Shown: positions 17,210-26,454, numbered from the stretch's first letter. The stretch: 64,000 nt of DNA from Dyella sp. C9 (GCF_003332825.1 NZ_QIRF01000003.1:310001-374000); one strand, 5' to 3'. Translations and numbers: made by a program. Notes: a model not told the origin generated them from the sequence alone.

Positions 17210-17496
17210 CCTGCTGCGCGTTTCGATGGCTTGATGCTTTTCCCCACCGGAGAAGGTGCCGGCTGGCGGAAGAGGGTGTGTCCGGAGCGATGCACGGATG
17301 GCCGCGGCGGTCAGGGACGGAGCATGTTTCCGGGCTCCCGTGAAGCGCGTCGGGTCGATGCCGTGTTGGGGCTTTGGTCCGCGCTCCTGCCTGGGGCGCA
17401 GGCCCGGCCGACACCCCATAAGTGCGCTTCAGCGCGCAGTGGTAGCTGGATTGGCGTGCTAGCCTCGCCTATCCGAGCCGCCGTTCGACTGCCGCC
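17210..17496. other. Intergenic region before the GST gene
   Basis: About 290 bases with no supported gene on either strand. Apart from the icmF terminator to its left, I see no clear promoter, repeat or RNA structure. Confidence 0.5.
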
Positions 17497-18168
17497 ATGC
17501 TGACTGTCCATCACCTCAACAACTCGCGTTCGCAGCGTGTGCTCTGGCTGCTGGAAGAGCTGGACATCCCGTACGAGATCCGCCTGTACCAGCGCGATCC
17601 CAAGACCCTGCTGGCGCCACCAGAGCTGCGCGCGATCCATGCGTTGGGCAAGTCGCCCGTGATCGAGGACGAGGGGCAGGTGATGGCCGAGTCCGGTGCG
17701 ATCATCGAGTACCTGGTCGATCGCTACGACACGGGCCAGCTGGCACCGCTGCCCGGCATGCCGGACCGGCAACGCTTCACCTACTGGCTGCACTACGCGG
17801 AAGGTTCGGCGATGCCGCCGTTGTTGCTGAAACTCGTGGCATCGCGCATCGCGAGTGCTCCGATGCCGTTCTTTGCAAGGCCGATTGCACGAAAGATCGC
17901 CGATACGTTGCAGTCGAGCTTCGTCGATCCGCAGCTGGCCTTGCATCTTTCCTACGCCAACGATGCGCTTGCCGCTACCGGCTGGTTCGTCGGGGATGCC
18001 TTCAGTGCGGCGGACATCCAGATGAGCTTCCCCATGGAAGCGGCGATGGCGCGTAGCGGCATGAATCAACGACTGCCGCATATCGCGGCGTTCGTGAAGC
18101 GGATCCAGCAACGGCCTGCGTATCGCCGTGCGCTGGAGCGCGGCGGCCCGTACAGTCTCTCGGGCTAG
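17497..18168 (+). CDS. Glutathione S-transferase family protein
   Basis: 223 residues. The N-terminal thioredoxin-like domain (1-80) contains LNNSRSQRVLWLLEEL with a catalytic-type Ser near residue 10, the cis-proline motif KSPVIED and the glutathione-binding ESGAIIEYL. The C-terminal all-helical domain (about 90-215) has the GST-conserved DAFSAADIQMSF. It would conjugate or reduce substrates with glutathione in the cytoplasm. The specific substrate is unknown. It stands alone, flanked by non-coding DNA on both sides. Confidence 0.93.
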   Translation: MLTVHHLNNSRSQRVLWLLEELDIPYEIRLYQRDPKTLLAPPELRAIHALGKSPVIEDEGQVMAESGAIIEYLVDRYDTGQLAPLPGMPDRQRFTYWLHYAEGSAMPPLLLKLVASRIASAPMPFFARPIARKIADTLQSSFVDPQLALHLSYANDALAATGWFVGDAFSAADIQMSFPMEAAMARSGMNQRLPHIAAFVKRIQQRPAYRRALERGGPYSLSG

Positions 18169-18692
18169 CCTTTGTTCGAGTCGACGGCCGTCCTGGCCGT
18201 CCGCTGACGCGGGCTCCACGCAACGCATGCAACGCTGGCGCTGCGATGTCTCACGGTCGTAAGTCTCGCGACAGGTCGTGGGCTGCTACCTGCGGGTTCC
18301 GCACATTTCGCGCCACGAGGTCCGCTTGCCGTTCCACCTGATGACGTGGTTTTCACGGTGCGGTATGCCATTCGTTCAGCCTGGTCGGTCGTCCGTGCGT
18401 TGCGCGGGACAACCGGGAAGTGCCTGCGGTTAACCAGGGTTTACTTCGTCACGAAGTGAGCATGGATGCCACTCACGCCTTGCATCGCAGGTCTGTCGCG
18501 CACGTCCTGCGTGGTTTTCAGCCAAATCTTGCTGTTTTGTAAGTTGCCGGCAAGCTTGGGGAAATGTTCCAGTCAGTGCCCATGAACACACTGCAGGCGC
18601 CCACTTCCCCCAGCGGAAAGCACGCTCTGCGTCCCCGTGTGTAGATCCTGGCTTTTGGGGCGTCGCTTTCTGGCGAGCCATTGGTGCGCAGC
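18169..18692. other. 524-base intergenic region
   Basis: No credible coding sequence on either strand. The minus-strand frames have no ribosome-binding site and unnatural composition. The only structure I see is the short inverted repeat at 18443-18457. The right end presumably holds the promoter of the deacetylase/glycosyltransferase pair. Confidence 0.5.
18443..18457. promoter_or_regulatory. 15-base inverted repeat, possible operator
   Basis: ACTTCGT, C, ACGAAGT: a perfect 7-bp inverted repeat with a one-base centre, 236 bases before the deacetylase start. It could be a protein-binding site or a small hairpin, or chance. Confidence 0.25.
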
Positions 18693-19418
18693 ATGAAAGT
18701 GCCGATTTTGATGTATCACAACATCGCGCGTGTGCCGCCAGGCGTGGAGGTCTATCGCAGCCTCTATGTGTCGCCTGCGGCGTTCGCACGTCAAATGAGC
18801 CTGTTGCGCACGCTCGGTTATCGAGGTGTCTCGATGAGCGATGCGATGCCCTACCTGAGGGGCGAGCAGCAAGGCAAGGTGGCAGTGATCACGCTCGACG
18901 ATGGCTACGTCGACAACCTCGACTCGGCCGTCTCCACGCTGCACCGCCATGGGTTTACCGCCACCTGTTACGTGGTGAGCGGGCGCATGGGCCAGTACAA
19001 CATGTGGGATGCCGACAAGCTCGGCGTTCGAAAGCCGTTGATGACTGCAGAGCAATTGCGCTCATGGCATGGCGCTGGCATGGAAGTGGGGGCGCACACG
19101 CGCACGCACGTGCGCTTGAGCCAATGCGATGACGCGCAGCAGCGAGACGAGATCGCGGGCTGCAAGGCCGAGCTGGAAGACCGGCTCGGCATCCCCGTCA
19201 CGCAGTTCTGTTACCCCTACGGCGACTACGACGACCGTGCGGTCGGGGTCGCGCGCGAGGCGGGCTATGCCGCTGCGACCACCACCCATCGAGGTCGTGC
19301 CGCCACGGGTGCGGCAACGGACCTGTGGCGTCTCCCGCGCATCCAGGTGGCACGTCACCATCTGCTCCCCCAGGTGGCGGCCAAGGTACTGACGGGTTAC
19401 GAAGACAAACGCTCATGA
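18693..19418 (+). CDS. Polysaccharide deacetylase (NodB/CE4 family)
   Basis: 241 residues. CE4 motifs are visible: TLDDGY (about 67-72, general base and metal Asp pair), a histidine motif HTRTH (metal ligands) near 134-138, and FCYPYGDYDD near 170-179. It deacetylates N-acetylated sugar polymers or intermediates. No signal peptide is seen from ATG 18693; the N-terminus MKVPILMYHNIARV is already the start of the catalytic fold, so it may act in the cytoplasm or on a lipid-linked substrate. It overlaps the following glycosyltransferase by ATGA, so the two enzymes probably act on one glycan. Confidence 0.92.
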   Translation: MKVPILMYHNIARVPPGVEVYRSLYVSPAAFARQMSLLRTLGYRGVSMSDAMPYLRGEQQGKVAVITLDDGYVDNLDSAVSTLHRHGFTATCYVVSGRMGQYNMWDADKLGVRKPLMTAEQLRSWHGAGMEVGAHTRTHVRLSQCDDAQQRDEIAGCKAELEDRLGIPVTQFCYPYGDYDDRAVGVAREAGYAAATTTHRGRAATGAATDLWRLPRIQVARHHLLPQVAAKVLTGYEDKRS

Positions 19419-20527
19419 AACTGTTGTTCGTTGGTACCAACCCGGAGAACACCGGCGCGGCCACTCACTTCGTCGCGCTGGCCAAGGCGATGTCCCAGGC
19501 TGGGCATGAGGTGGAGGCTGTTGCGTCCCGGCGAGGCCTGATCGGCGAAGGGCTCGAGGCCGCACGCATCCCGGTGACCTATAGCTCTTTTCGCAATGTC
19601 TACGACGTGCGTGGATACGCGGCGGTGCTCCGCCGCATCGCGCGCTGGTCGCCGGACTGGTTGATCGGCAACTTCGGCAAGGAGTACTGGCCGCTCATTG
19701 CCTGCGGCAGGCTCACGCATACGCCCGTGGCGTTGTTCCGTCATCGCAATCCGCGCATGAGCAAGATGTCCGAGTACGGCGTGCCCCGGCTGGCGCAGCG
19801 TTTCATCGCGGTTTCGGAGTACGCCCGAAACAAGTATCTGGAGTGGGGCGTGCCGGAGGATCGCGTGTCGATCTCGTACAACCCGGTGGATACCGTGCAG
19901 TTTCACCCAGATGCGCAGCGCCGCGCCCAGGTGCGCCGCGAATTCGGCATCGCCGATGACGCCATCCTGGTGGGTTTTGTCGGGCGCATGCATGGTGGCA
20001 AGGGCGTGACCCAGCTGATGCAGGCGCTGAACGAGGCGATGAAACAGCAACCTCGCCTGCATGCACTGTGGGTGGGCAACGGGCCCGAGGAGCACGTGTT
20101 GCATCGCATGGCCGATGAGGGCGGCATGTCTTCCCGCCATCACTTCACCGGCTGGGTGGGTGACACCTCGCGGTATCACTCGGCCTTTTCGTTCCTGGCT
20201 TTTCCTTCGGTGGAGCCGGAAACCTTCGGGCGTGTCGCCATCGAGGCCGAAGCCTGTGGCGTGCCGGTGCTGGGTAGCCGCATCGGTGGCGTGCCGGAAA
20301 CGATGGAGGATGGCGTTACCGGTTACCTGGTGGAGCCTGGCAACGTCGACGACTGGCGCGAGCACATCCTCGCACTGTGTGACGACCAGCATCGTGCGCA
20401 GATGGGGCAGGCCGCCCGCGACTTCGTGGTGGAGTGTTACAGCAACGGTGCCGTGGCGAGGGATTTCGAGCAGCTGCTGCGTTACGGCAAGGTGCCCGTG
20501 CACCATTTTGGTCACGCTGCAACCTGA
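19415..20527 (+). CDS. GT4-family glycosyltransferase
   Basis: 370 residues, GT-B fold. The N-terminal domain (1-170) has the acceptor-type start MKLLFVGTNPENTGAATH. The C-terminal domain contains VGFVGRMHGGKG (about 190-201) and the donor-binding E-x7-E motif in PETFGRVAIEAEACGVPVLG (about 268-288). It transfers a sugar from a nucleotide donor to a cell-surface glycan or lipid acceptor. It is coupled to the upstream deacetylase. No other polysaccharide genes are nearby, so this is an isolated two-gene glycan module. Confidence 0.92.
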   Translation: MKLLFVGTNPENTGAATHFVALAKAMSQAGHEVEAVASRRGLIGEGLEAARIPVTYSSFRNVYDVRGYAAVLRRIARWSPDWLIGNFGKEYWPLIACGRLTHTPVALFRHRNPRMSKMSEYGVPRLAQRFIAVSEYARNKYLEWGVPEDRVSISYNPVDTVQFHPDAQRRAQVRREFGIADDAILVGFVGRMHGGKGVTQLMQALNEAMKQQPRLHALWVGNGPEEHVLHRMADEGGMSSRHHFTGWVGDTSRYHSAFSFLAFPSVEPETFGRVAIEAEACGVPVLGSRIGGVPETMEDGVTGYLVEPGNVDDWREHILALCDDQHRAQMGQAARDFVVECYSNGAVARDFEQLLRYGKVPVHHFGHAAT

Positions 20528-20814
20528 GCTCCGGGCAGTTTGCGGCAGCCAGGCGTCACGTAGGCTTCGTCAAGCATCACTCCAAAACAGGCCCGGGGCG
20601 ATGCCGCGGGGCAGGCATCGTACGCATCACTTCGCGAAGCTCTCGCCAGGCCTACCCGATCGAGGGTGGCGCGGTGAGGCACGTCGCCCTCATGATGAGG
20701 CCTGCATCCTGGTGGTCGCCGGAGTGTCATCGGCTTCGTCGGGAGCGCAGCGCTTTCGCCATGGGCGCCGGCATGCGCCGGCATGGTTCCTTGTTCACGA
20801 GGCCTTGACGACCG

Positions 20815-21309
20815 ATGAAGCGATCACTGTGTGCATTGCTGTTCACTGCCTGCTCGACGGCTGCCGTCGCGGCCGAGGCGCCCATTACCCATGCGGATGT
20901 CGATCACTGGGCCGTCGCATGGAACAGCCATGACATCGAGCAGGTCATGCAGCTGTTTTCACCCGACGTGAAGATCGACCAGCCGGAAAACCCCAAGCCG
21001 CTCGATTACAACGGCACGCGCGCCTTCTTCAGCATGATCTTCCGCGCCTATCCCGATTTCCACATCGTGGTGAAACAGGCTGTGGTGGATGGCTATAGCG
21101 CCGTTTCCATCGAGCAGGTCACCGGCACCTGGTCGGGGCCGTTCGTGGACCCGGCCAGCGGCAAGGTCACGCCCGGCAATGGCCGGCATTTCGATCATCC
21201 AGGCGCGATGCTGATCCAGTACGGGCCCGATCACCGCATTACCCACGTGTCGATCTTCTGGGATCAGCTCACGGTGGATCGCCAGTTGGGCATCACGCCC
21301 AAGGTGTGA
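20815..21309 (+). CDS. Exported SnoaL-like (NTF2-fold) polyketide cyclase-family protein
   Basis: 164 residues with a signal peptide (1-20, ending AAVAAEA). The mature part has the SnoaL-like pattern: ADVDHWAVAWNSHDIEQVMQLF followed by PDVKIDQP and FFSMIFRAYPDFHIVV. The family includes isomerases, cyclases and proteins of unknown role, so no reaction can be named. Export to the periplasm is unusual for an enzyme-type member. The preceding 287 bases hold no other gene. Confidence 0.8.
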   Translation: MKRSLCALLFTACSTAAVAAEAPITHADVDHWAVAWNSHDIEQVMQLFSPDVKIDQPENPKPLDYNGTRAFFSMIFRAYPDFHIVVKQAVVDGYSAVSIEQVTGTWSGPFVDPASGKVTPGNGRHFDHPGAMLIQYGPDHRITHVSIFWDQLTVDRQLGITPKV

Positions 21310-21402
21310 CCCAAGGCTGGAGAACCGCATCGCGTCGGTGCGCGGGCTGCAGGAAACGGCGGTGACGCGAGCACGGGTGGGGCGGCCATGGCACTTGCAA
21401 TT

Positions 21403-21424
21403 CAATTAACCATATGGTTAATTG
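21403..21424. promoter_or_regulatory. Perfect 22-bp palindrome, operator of the ArsR-AHSA1/GST operon
   Basis: Half-site CAATTAACCAT followed directly by its exact reverse complement. The right edge lies 5 bases before the ArsR start codon, so a repressor bound here would block the promoter. TTGCAA at 21396-21401 and TTAATT at 21418-21423 could be -35 and -10 boxes with a 16-base spacer, which would put transcription start at or next to the ATG (21430), i.e. a leaderless mRNA. Confidence 0.85.
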
Positions 21425-21429
21425 ACTCC

Positions 21430-21804
21430 ATGAGCGACGCACTGTCCCGCACGTTTGCAGCGTTGGCCGATCCGACCCGGCGCGCCATCCTCACCCGCCT
21501 CGCTCGTGGCGAGGCCACCGTAGGGGAACTGGGCGAGCCCTTCGAGATTTCCCCGCCTGCCATTTCCAAGCACCTGCGGGTGCTGGAAGAAGCGGGATTG
21601 ATCGCACGGGAGGTGGATGCCCGCTGGCGCATCTGCCACTTGCGTGCCGAACCCATGCACGATGCGCACGATTGGCTGGAGGCGTATCGCCGCCATTGGG
21701 AGGGCAACCTGGATCGACTGGTCGAGTTTGTCGAACGTACCCATCGCGCCGAGGCCCGCAAGCGTGGCGACGGCGCCCTTCGCAAGCCGAGGAAAAAGCC
21801 ATGA
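21430..21804 (+). CDS. ArsR-family transcriptional repressor
   Basis: 124 residues. The winged helix-turn-helix spans about residues 5-80: FAALADPTRRAILTRLARGE and PPAISKHLRVLEEAGLIARE. No cysteine metal-binding motif is seen, so it is not a metal sensor of the ArsR/SmtB type; it belongs with the ArsR regulators found next to AHSA1-domain genes. ATG 21430 is chosen over the longer frame (to 21388) because that frame would translate through the palindrome. The stop overlaps the AHSA1::GST start (ATGA). Confidence 0.93.
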   Translation: MSDALSRTFAALADPTRRAILTRLARGEATVGELGEPFEISPPAISKHLRVLEEAGLIAREVDARWRICHLRAEPMHDAHDWLEAYRRHWEGNLDRLVEFVERTHRAEARKRGDGALRKPRKKP

Positions 21805-22931
21805 CCACCCAAGCCGCAACATTCGAGCTGGAAATGACCCGCTTCATCCGCGCACCGCGCGAAAAGGTGTTTGATGCGCTTACCGACGAGGACGCGATGG
21901 CGGTGTGGCACTGCCCGCGCGGCCTGCACGTGGGCGAGGTGAACACCGACCTGCGGGTTGGCGGCCGCTATCGCATCACCATGGTGACCCGGGAGGGCAA
22001 GGTGCATCGCGTCGGCGGCGTCTACCAGGCGATCCAGCAGCCTTCGTTCCTGGCATACACCTGGGCCTGGGATGGCGACGGTGATGCGGCTGCGCGCACC
22101 ACGCTCATCGAGGTCACGCTCACCGAAAAGGACGGTGGAACGCAGCTGCACATGCGTCATACCGGCTTCCCGGATGCCGCGGTGCGCGACGACCATCACC
22201 AGGGTTGGACGTCCGTCTTCAACCGCCTGGTGGACTACCTGGATCCGGAAGGCACGGCCGGCAACGTGCGGCTGGTGGGCAATCCGCTTAGCTCCTACGT
22301 GCGTGCCGTGCGCATCGCGCTGGCGGAGAAGGGCGTCGCCTATGCGCTGTCGCCGGAGGCGCCGCACACGTCCGAGGTCGATGCGATACATCCGTTCGGC
22401 CGCATTCCCGCGCTCTACGATGGCCCGCTGCAGTTCTACGAAACCCGGGCGATCCTGCGCTACATCGACGAGGCGTTCGCCGGGCCCAGCCTGATGCCCG
22501 CTGGCGGAGTGACGGCGCAGGCACGGGCGGAACAGTGGTACAGCGTGATGTACGACTATGGCTACGATGCCATCGTGCGCCGCTGCATCATGCAGTACGC
22601 ATTTCCATCGGGCCCGGACGGGCAGCCCGACCAGGCCGCCATTGATGCCGCGCTACCCGATATCCGGCGCGTGCTTTCGGTGCTCGAGGCCGCCTACGGC
22701 GAGCGGGATTTCCTGGTGGGCAACGCGCCGTGCATCGCGGATTTCCTGGCGGCACCGCTGCTGTACTCGTTGTCGAAGTCGCCGGTGGGGCCTGCGCTGC
22801 TCGCCGGTTATCCCAACGTGCAGCGTGCCCAGGCAGTGATGCAGTCGCGGCCAAGCTTCCTTTCCGCGGAGCCCAGCCTGGAGGGCCATGGCGCCAGGGT
22901 GACGCCCCTGCGCAAGGTCAGTGCCGCCTGA
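21801..22931 (+). CDS. AHSA1/SRPBCC-domain protein fused to a glutathione S-transferase
   Basis: 376 residues. Residues 1-150 are an AHSA1/SRPBCC (Bet v 1-like) domain that starts FELEMTRFIRAPREKVFDAL and contains GWTSVFNRLVDYL at its end. After a short joint (about 150-156) comes a full GST: NPLSSYVRAVRIALAEKG, the cis-Pro motif GRIPALYDG, the GSH site YETRAILRYID, and the C-terminal helical domain with CIADFLAAPLLYSL. AHSA1 genes next to ArsR repressors are common, but this fusion is unusual. One role could be ligand binding joined to glutathione conjugation of the inducer. No internal stop or frameshift is seen at the joint. Confidence 0.9.
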   Translation: MTTQAATFELEMTRFIRAPREKVFDALTDEDAMAVWHCPRGLHVGEVNTDLRVGGRYRITMVTREGKVHRVGGVYQAIQQPSFLAYTWAWDGDGDAAARTTLIEVTLTEKDGGTQLHMRHTGFPDAAVRDDHHQGWTSVFNRLVDYLDPEGTAGNVRLVGNPLSSYVRAVRIALAEKGVAYALSPEAPHTSEVDAIHPFGRIPALYDGPLQFYETRAILRYIDEAFAGPSLMPAGGVTAQARAEQWYSVMYDYGYDAIVRRCIMQYAFPSGPDGQPDQAAIDAALPDIRRVLSVLEAAYGERDFLVGNAPCIADFLAAPLLYSLSKSPVGPALLAGYPNVQRAQAVMQSRPSFLSAEPSLEGHGARVTPLRKVSAA

Positions 22932-23003
22932 TTGCGGTGCCCCACCCGGTGTGTCTGGCCCAAGGCGCGCCGGGTGCCGCGGGGAGGGCGATGGTCGCGG
23001 CAC

Positions 23004-24401
23004 TCAGGCGCGGGGCGATTCGCTAGCTGCCACTGCCAGGCCCGACACCACGCCCAGCGACGGATCGCCGTGCACCAGCGGGATTTCCGGGAAGCAGGAC
23101 TGCACGCGTGCCTTCACCTGTGGCGAACGCGAGGTGCCGCCGGTAAGGAATACGCTGGCGGGCAGGGCGTTGAGGTCCGCACGCACGGTGCCCAGCGTGC
23201 GCTCCAGCTGCGCCAGGAACGGCTCGATGGCCGCGTCCAGGTCATCGCGCGTGGCGTCGACCGCGAGCCTGGGCTCGATGAAGTGCAGCTCCGCACGATG
23301 CTCCTGCACCGAACTGAGCATGATCTTGGTGCGTTCGGCCGCCTGGTTGAGGCGGGTGGTGGCGCCCAGTTCCTGCAGCGCGCGCAGCCGCGGCCCGTAG
23401 GGCGCGGCCACCAGCCGGTAGTTCTGCTTGCGGAACTCACGCTGCTTGGGCAGGTTGTGCACGCTGGCCGCTTCCACGAACTGGTGTTGCGGCACGCGCA
23501 CGATGTCCTTGCCCAGCAGCGGCATGAAGCTGTGCAGGCTTACGCCCACGTCCAGGTCGGTGCCGCCCTTGGGCAGGCCCCAGTTGCGCGCGATGTGCGG
23601 AGCGGCCTTGCCGCCCAGTTCCGCGTGGCTGACGTCGGTGGTACCGCCGCCGATGTCCACGATCAGCGCGTGTTGCCGCTCGACGAGACTCTTGTGGTAG
23701 TGCATGGCCGCGGCGGCGGGCTCTTCCAGGAAATTCACCTCGTCGAAGCCGGCGGCGGCCGCGGCTTCGCGCAGGATCTCGATCGCCTGTTCCGAACCTG
23801 CCGCACCCATGGAACTGCGGAACTCCACCGGGCGCCCAATCACCGCGCCACGCACCGGCGTGCCGAACTGCTTGCTGGCGGTGAGGCGGATGTGTTCGAG
23901 GATGTGCGTGGCGATATGCACGATGACCTTGCGCACCTGCGGGTCCAGCCGATAGCCGAACATCGACTTGGGCGACTCGATCAGGTTGCCGCCACCGCTT
24001 TCCAGATAACCCTCCACCGCTTCCTCGCCGAACAGCGCGTGCTGGAAGCTGGCCACCGATCCCGAGGCGTTACGCGTCTGCTCCTCCATCCACTGGCGGC
24101 GGATCACGCGCAAGCCATCGCGGCGCAGTTCCTCGTCGGTGCGCGTCACCGGTGCCTGGCTACGCGCGGCAGCGGCGGCGGCCTGCTGGCGCAGGTCCGC
24201 GCGAGCGGAGCGGATATGGGCCTCCAGCTGCGCCTCGAGCTCGGGCGTGAGCTCGAAGTCGTTGGGATCGGGCACCAGTTCGGGGAAGTACACCGCCGTG
24301 CGGAACTGCTCCGCTTCGCCGAAGCGAACCAGGGTCAGCTGGCCTTGGATGATGGCGGCCGCAGCCGAGTAGCTGGTGCCGAAGTCGATGCCGATATGCA
24401 T
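23004..24401 (-). CDS. yegD: Hsp70-like ATPase of the YegD type
   Basis: 465 residues. Actin/Hsp70 ATPase motifs are present: phosphate 1 GIDFGTSYSAA (4-14), phosphate 2 IVDIGGGTTDVS (about 246-257) and the adenosine motif FLTGGTSRSP (about 424-433). There is no DnaK-type substrate-binding domain, which fits YegD (about 450 residues), a putative chaperone of unknown client. A long insertion with alanine- and arginine-rich helices lies around residues 60-95. It converges with the AHSA1::GST gene. Its 5' end faces the S41 peptidase gene with 74 bases between them. Confidence 0.92.
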   Translation of the reverse strand: MHIGIDFGTSYSAAAAIIQGQLTLVRFGEAEQFRTAVYFPELVPDPNDFELTPELEAQLEAHIRSARADLRQQAAAAAARSQAPVTRTDEELRRDGLRVIRRQWMEEQTRNASGSVASFQHALFGEEAVEGYLESGGGNLIESPKSMFGYRLDPQVRKVIVHIATHILEHIRLTASKQFGTPVRGAVIGRPVEFRSSMGAAGSEQAIEILREAAAAAGFDEVNFLEEPAAAAMHYHKSLVERQHALIVDIGGGTTDVSHAELGGKAAPHIARNWGLPKGGTDLDVGVSLHSFMPLLGKDIVRVPQHQFVEAASVHNLPKQREFRKQNYRLVAAPYGPRLRALQELGATTRLNQAAERTKIMLSSVQEHRAELHFIEPRLAVDATRDDLDAAIEPFLAQLERTLGTVRADLNALPASVFLTGGTSRSPQVKARVQSCFPEIPLVHGDPSLGVVSGLAVAASESPRA

Positions 24402-24475
24402 GAAAGAGGGCCGGTTGCTGGCGGGCAGCCGGCCATTATGACGGGTTCGGGCCCTTCAACCCAAATGCGACCTGA

Positions 24476-26293
24476 CTAGCGGCACAGCTGGAGGGCCTGC
24501 TCCAGCACCACATCCCGCCCTGCGCGCAGGTCGGCGAGGGAGGGGCTCAGCGCGACGTCAGGTTCGACACCCTGCCCGTGGAACGGCGTGCTGCCGTCGT
24601 GGCGGGTGACGCGCAGGCCGGTAAAGCTGATGCGGTAGCCCGAGGGCGTGTAGAAGACCTGCACGTCGCCATTGGTGCCCGCACTGGGCGAGCCCACGAT
24701 CGTGGCCAGGTGCAGGTCGGAGACATAGCCGAGCAGGGACTCGGCCTGGCTGATGGCCTGGCCATCGGTGAGCACCACCACCTTGGCCGTGATGCGTGGT
24801 GTCGCCGGGCTCAAGTCCCAGCCGATGTCGTTGTAGGCCGCTGGCTGGTCGAATGGCGCGTCATGCCTGGCCATATGCATCCACCGTGCATGTTCGGGCC
24901 CGGCCAGCAGGTGTTCCAGCAGCGACCTGCCGATGCCTGGCCTGGGATAGCCGCGCAGGTCCACGATCAAGGCTCGGGCATGGCCGAGCTGGTCGAGATG
25001 GCGTTCGAAATCCTCTTGCGATGCCCGCGTGATGTCCACGTACCACACGCCATCCTTCACGGCGGTGACGGGCTCCGGGCGTGCGGGGGCGGGCATGGCG
25101 GTCTGGCGCTGGTAGTCCAGCGCGGCATGCTCGGGGTGTCCGTCGCGCTCCAGGTCAAGCTGGACCTGCTTGCCGATCGGGCCGAACTGCAGCGCCGCGG
25201 CCACTTGCCAGCGGCGCCACTGCGGTGAGCCGGATACCAGCGGTGCCTGCCGCGCCATCCAGGCGGGGGCATCGAGGCCGTCGACGGATGTCACGCGATC
25301 ACCCGCCCGCACCGTGGGATTGGCGCTGGCGGTGACCACCAGCGCGTCGCCTACCGGCTCCAGCACGACGGGCAGCGAGCCGAACGGACGGTGCGGGTCG
25401 TAGACCTGCCCATGGCCATCCTGCACCAGCGCAACCATCCTGCGCAGGGTGTCGCGCTGTGTTTCGCGGCTGGCAGGCGTGTCCGCCAAAGCCAGCAGCG
25501 GCTCCAGTTGCTGGTCCCAGTCGTCGCCGACTTCGCGCCAGTACGGATAGAAGTGACGGTAGACGTTCCAGCCCATCACGATGTCGGCCTGGCGCTGCGC
25601 GGCGCTGATCGGGGCGTCGTCCACAGGCAGCAGGCTGGTCGCCAGCGCGGCCACGGCCTGTTGCTGTTCGGGGCTGGCCTTGGCTTCGTCATCAGTCAGG
25701 TCGATCGGCACGCGGGCCTTGAGGCCGGCGCCAAGCGGAAATTCCGCGTAACGCGCGTGGGAGGAGGCGTCGGCATACAACATCGTCTGCGGCGCCATCA
25801 GCCGGGCGCTGGCTTCACGCTGCTGCTCCACGTTGACGTTCGGCGGCGGGTGACTGGTGTTCGCGAACACGCCGGCTCGTGCCGTGCGCTTGGCCTGGTA
25901 GGTCGCATAGGCGTTGACGCCCTCTGCATAGCCCAGGCGTTGCCAGTGGACGTGCGGCTGGTCGGTGTCCGCAGGTTTTGCGGCGGGAAAGGGCTGGTCA
26001 TCCGGCACGATGTCGATGCCGCCGGCAATGGGATCGAACAGGTGGTGCAGGCTGGCGGCCAGCGCCTTGCTGTCGTGCGCGTCGCGCACCTGCGTAACGC
26101 CATATATCGCGAAGCGGTTCCACGGCACGCTTTGCGCGGCGTCGCCGGGATAGTAGTAGCGCACCACGCCATAGAGCCGGGCAAACGCGGCGACGTCGGT
26201 AGTGGTCGTGGTGGGCTGGGTGGCCCGGGCGGTGGCGGTGGCGCCCAGCGAAGCCAGGGCAGCGAACAGCAGAACACGGCGAAGGCAATCCAT
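24476..26293 (-). CDS. Exported S41-family (tail-specific-protease-like) peptidase
   Basis: 605 residues with a signal peptide (1-24). A PDZ-like region (about 325-390) precedes the S41 catalytic domain. The conserved block ALIVDLRGYPRPG and the nucleophile region VVLTDGQAISQAESLLGYV (serine near 516-521) are followed by GSPSAGTNGDVQVF. The N-terminal half has no assignable domain but is repeatedly tied to S41 domains in proteobacteria. It acts in the periplasm or outside the cell. It is a single gene with an exported neighbour on the other strand at 26455. Confidence 0.88.
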   Translation of the reverse strand: MDCLRRVLLFAALASLGATATARATQPTTTTTDVAAFARLYGVVRYYYPGDAAQSVPWNRFAIYGVTQVRDAHDSKALAASLHHLFDPIAGGIDIVPDDQPFPAAKPADTDQPHVHWQRLGYAEGVNAYATYQAKRTARAGVFANTSHPPPNVNVEQQREASARLMAPQTMLYADASSHARYAEFPLGAGLKARVPIDLTDDEAKASPEQQQAVAALATSLLPVDDAPISAAQRQADIVMGWNVYRHFYPYWREVGDDWDQQLEPLLALADTPASRETQRDTLRRMVALVQDGHGQVYDPHRPFGSLPVVLEPVGDALVVTASANPTVRAGDRVTSVDGLDAPAWMARQAPLVSGSPQWRRWQVAAALQFGPIGKQVQLDLERDGHPEHAALDYQRQTAMPAPARPEPVTAVKDGVWYVDITRASQEDFERHLDQLGHARALIVDLRGYPRPGIGRSLLEHLLAGPEHARWMHMARHDAPFDQPAAYNDIGWDLSPATPRITAKVVVLTDGQAISQAESLLGYVSDLHLATIVGSPSAGTNGDVQVFYTPSGYRISFTGLRVTRHDGSTPFHGQGVEPDVALSPSLADLRAGRDVVLEQALQLCR

Positions 26294-26454
26294 TGCGATC
26301 CTTGGCGATCCGGTTGGTGGCGGGCTTTATACATCGGGAGGGCCTGGTGCAGGACAGCCTTCCGCCTGGGGGCGCCGCGGTCTTATGGTGCGCCGTTCAG
26401 TAAGCCATAATCCGGCGCCATAACGTCACCGTCGCCCCTGTCAGGCTTTCATCG

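Noticed and set aside
22946-22979. Possible terminator after AHSA1::GST (CACCCGG with CCGGGTG)
   Set aside because: Only 7 bp with a 20-base loop and no U-run; too weak to list.
22932-24479. Plus-strand frame of 515 codons opposite the YegD-like gene
   Set aside because: Shadow of the real gene; its protein has no recognisable motif, while the opposite strand has all Hsp70 ATPase motifs.
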